Of a stretch of DNA of 64,000 nt, positions 62,096 to 64,000 are shown piece after piece (position 1 is the stretch's first letter; each line of letters starts with the position of its first letter). The stretch is taken from positions 1-64,000 of the forward strand of contig RXJJ01000015.1 in NCBI GenBank assembly GCA_003963145.1, read 5' to 3'. The stretch comes from Bradyrhizobiaceae bacterium. Lineage in GTDB: Bacteria > Pseudomonadota > Alphaproteobacteria > Rhizobiales > Xanthobacteraceae. The notes beneath the pieces are model-generated. The model was given only the letters and a program-made list of their open reading frames with translations, was not told where the DNA came from and searched no databases. Made by a program: the position numbers and the translations under genes.

Positions 62096-62823
62096 GCGAA
62101 CTTGCACTCGAAGCCAAGGGCCTGCAGACCTATTACGGCAAGAGCCATATCCTGCACGGCGTCGATCTCGAAGTCCGCGAGGGCGAGATTGTCGCCTTGC
62201 TCGGCCGTAACGGCGCCGGCAAGAGCACGACATTGCGCAGCCTGATGGGGCTCACGCGCGCGCGCGAAGGTGTCGTGCGCGTGTTCGGCACCGTCACCAC
62301 CGATCTTCAGCCCTATCGCATCGCGGCGCTCGGTGTCGGCTTCGTACCCGAGGGACGCAAGATATTTCCGAATCTGAGCGTTGAGGAAAACCTGAAAGTG
62401 CCGATGGAGCGGCCGGGCCCATGGTCGATCGCGCGGATCTACGAATTGTTTCCGCGCCTTGCCGAACGCAAGAACAACAAGGGTCGCCAGTTGTCAGGTG
62501 GCGAGCAGGAGATGCTGGCGATCGCCCGTGCCTTGTTGCTTAACCCGAGGGTCATCATGCTGGATGAGCCGTCGCAGGGTCTGGCGCCCCTGATCGTTCA
62601 GGAGGTTTTCAAGGTCATCAAGGCTGCACGGGAGCAGGGCATTTCGGTCCTTCTGGTTGAACAGAATGTGCGCGCGGCGGTGGAAATCGCCGACCGGGCT
62701 TACGTGCTGGATGACGGTCAGATCGTCTATGCGGGCATAGCGTCCGAATTTGCCAAGGACGAAAAGCGGGTGAGGGCGCTCGCCGGCGCCAGCGCCGAGA
62801 ACTGGGAGCCACAAGACGCCTGA
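62092..62823 (+). CDS. Branched-chain-type ABC ATPase (LivF-like), second system
   Basis: A 243-residue ATPase, four-base overlap with the LivG-like gene. Walker A GRNGAGKS, signature LSGGEQEM, Walker B IMLDEPSQGLAPL, then VLLVEQNVRAAVE. The family C-terminus is extended by about 20 residues. It ends the operon; a hairpin with two wobble pairs follows. Confidence 0.93.
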   Translation: MSELALEAKGLQTYYGKSHILHGVDLEVREGEIVALLGRNGAGKSTTLRSLMGLTRAREGVVRVFGTVTTDLQPYRIAALGVGFVPEGRKIFPNLSVEENLKVPMERPGPWSIARIYELFPRLAERKNNKGRQLSGGEQEMLAIARALLLNPRVIMLDEPSQGLAPLIVQEVFKVIKAAREQGISVLLVEQNVRAAVEIADRAYVLDDGQIVYAGIASEFAKDEKRVRALAGASAENWEPQDA

Positions 62824-62876
62824 CAAGCCGCTTGGGACCGTCCGAGTCCGGCAGCGATCCCCAAATCAACTCGCAC

Positions 62877-62902
62877 CCCTTCGGGCTTATACGCCCGGGG
62901 GG
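62877..62902 (+). terminator. Terminator-like hairpin after the second Liv operon
   Basis: CCCTTCGGGC (62877-62886), six-base loop, GCCCGGGGGG (62893-62902). All ten positions can pair, two as T-G (U-G in RNA). TTGTC follows. It lies 54 bases after the last ATPase gene. The region to 63036 shows no other feature apart from AT-rich sequence near 62990-63020 that could hold the next promoter. Confidence 0.5.
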
Positions 62903-63036
62903 TTGTCAATGCTGTCGTCAAATCGTTACATTGTTAGGACAATGATCCTTGGTCGGTTTAACGCCCGTTGCGTGCCTAAGTTCATTTGTCCCTGAAATAA
63001 TTAGCATTTGCTAAAACAAATACCGTCAAAGTCCGG

Positions 63037-64000
63037 ATGGTGATTGCAATGGTATCTCGGACTGGCATTGCTTTTTTCGTGGCGTTTGTATTGCTCGGCC
63101 TGCCGCTGACCCTGATCGCGGCCGGGGGCGGCGATGAACTCGCGCGGCTCCAGTCCGCCTATCGCCGTCCAGCAAAAATTCCGTTTCCGGCGGATAATCC
63201 GTACACCAACGCGAAATCGTCGCTCGGGAAGATGCTGTTTTTCGATCCGCGACTCTCTGGATCGCGCACGATATCCTGTTCGACATGCCATCTTCCTACA
63301 AGGTCCTGGAGCGATGGACTTTCACATGCCAGAGGCGAAGATCCCGCCGGCATGACGCTGAGATCTCCGACCTTGATCGATGTCGCTTTCGTTGAGCCGT
63401 TGGGTTGGGATGGGAAATTTCACGATATTGAAGATGTGACATTCAGTCCAATTTCCAGCCGACTGAATATGAACATGCCGAAAGCGGAACTGCTCACACG
63501 TTTAGCGGCTGTGCCGGGCTATGTTTCGGCCTTCACGGAAGCGTTCGGAGATGGCGCGATAACAACGCAAAGGATCGAGCAGGCCTTGGCCACTTATGAG
63601 CGTACCATTGTGGCAGGCGATGCACCGTTCGACCGCTGGATCCGGGGCGACAAGAAGGCCATCAGTGCCGAAGCGAAACGCGGCTTTCTGCTCTTCAACG
63701 GAAAGGCGCGCTGTTCAGGCTGCCACAGCGGCCCGTCATTCACTGACGGTTCGTTTCAGGACATCGGTACAGCGACCGGCAATGATATCGGGCGTGGGCG
63801 TCTGTTTCCGAATTCGGAAAAGCTGCGATACGCCTTCAAGACACCAACCCTGCGTGATATCGCGCGGCGCCCTCCCTACATGCATGACGGATCGGTCGCA
63901 ACCCTTCAGGATGTGATCGAACTTTACAACAAGGGTGGTATCGACAGGCCAAGTCGTTCGCCACTGATAAAGCCGCTGTTCCTGACGACGGACGAAAAGG
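63037..64000 (+). CDS. Di-heme cytochrome c peroxidase / MauG-like protein (3' end outside window)
   Basis: The reading frame runs open from ATG 63037 (or ATG 63049) to the end of the window, 321 codons so far. A signal peptide is seen (hydrophobic GIAFFVAFVLLGLPLTLIAA). Two heme c sites are CSTCH (Cys81, Cys84, His85) and CSGCH (Cys226, Cys229, His230). Family landmarks are KMLFFDPRLSGSRTISC, RRPPYMHDGSVATLQDV (the Met near the second heme) and KTPTLRDIA. These proteins are periplasmic and reduce peroxide or carry out MauG-type oxidations. It follows the second Liv operon by 213 bases. The partner that would define its role lies outside the window. Confidence 0.92.
   Translation, partial: MVIAMVSRTGIAFFVAFVLLGLPLTLIAAGGGDELARLQSAYRRPAKIPFPADNPYTNAKSSLGKMLFFDPRLSGSRTISCSTCHLPTRSWSDGLSHARGEDPAGMTLRSPTLIDVAFVEPLGWDGKFHDIEDVTFSPISSRLNMNMPKAELLTRLAAVPGYVSAFTEAFGDGAITTQRIEQALATYERTIVAGDAPFDRWIRGDKKAISAEAKRGFLLFNGKARCSGCHSGPSFTDGSFQDIGTATGNDIGRGRLFPNSEKLRYAFKTPTLRDIARRPPYMHDGSVATLQDVIELYNKGGIDRPSRSPLIKPLFLTTDEK

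Overview
The window is about 64 kb of moderately GC-rich alphaproteobacterial chromosome. The bioB fragment, the Kdp operon, the many ABC importers each tied to a catabolic enzyme, and the LysR/GntR density point to the Bradyrhizobium/Afipia/Rhodopseudomonas group; this placement is inferred from protein character, not measured. No rRNA, tRNA, CRISPR array, phage or insertion sequence was recognised. Most of the window is catabolic and transport cargo in short, tightly coupled operons.

Region 1 (1-8.9 kb): the 3' end of bioB, then a LysR regulator divergent from a gamma-glutamyltransferase and a complete dipeptide-type ABC importer (two ATPases, two permeases, Tat-exported binding protein). 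It looks like a gamma-glutamyl-peptide uptake and cleavage unit. Region 2 (9-18.8 kb): a GntR/FCD regulator surrounded by four copies of the palindrome ATTGTCGACAAT, placed before a D-2-hydroxyacid dehydrogenase, a second gamma-glutamyltransferase (with NIPSNAP protein), a hydroxylysine-kinase-like kinase plus class III phospho-lyase pair, and an MFS transporter plus amidohydrolase. I read this as one regulon for a gamma-glutamyl- or acyl-conjugated amino alcohol, substrate unknown.

Region 3 (18.8-38.4 kb): nitrile and aldoxime metabolism. It holds three separate nitrilase-superfamily genes. One is alone and divergent from a LysR gene. One is a tandem two-domain protein whose second domain has lost its catalytic cysteine, in an operon with an SsuABC-type importer. 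One is a CWEN-type nitrilase directly followed by a heme aldoxime dehydratase, both downstream of a full Liv-type importer and an 18-bp perfect palindrome. A second NrtABC-like importer, two LysR genes in all, a TrmB-like regulator and a flavin-reductase-like protein fill the rest.

Region 4 (38.4-48.3 kb): an outer-membrane beta-barrel of the phenol-degradation (SphA/MetA) type with a 10-G tract beside its start codon, a formylglycine-generating enzyme with both active cysteines but no sulfatase nearby, an internally deleted HAD phosphatase, a DUF1254/DUF1214 protein, two HdeA-like periplasmic proteins, an ABC exporter, a phospholipase D-like protein and an aldehyde dehydrogenase. Region 5 (48.3-57.8 kb): three small conserved hypothetical genes divergent from kdpFABCDE, with a small unassigned membrane peptide ahead of kdpF and a candidate KdpE site. 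Region 6 (58-64 kb): a second Liv-type importer whose binding-protein gene is separated from the permeases by a strong terminator, then the 5' part of a MauG/cytochrome c peroxidase-like di-heme gene that runs off the end.
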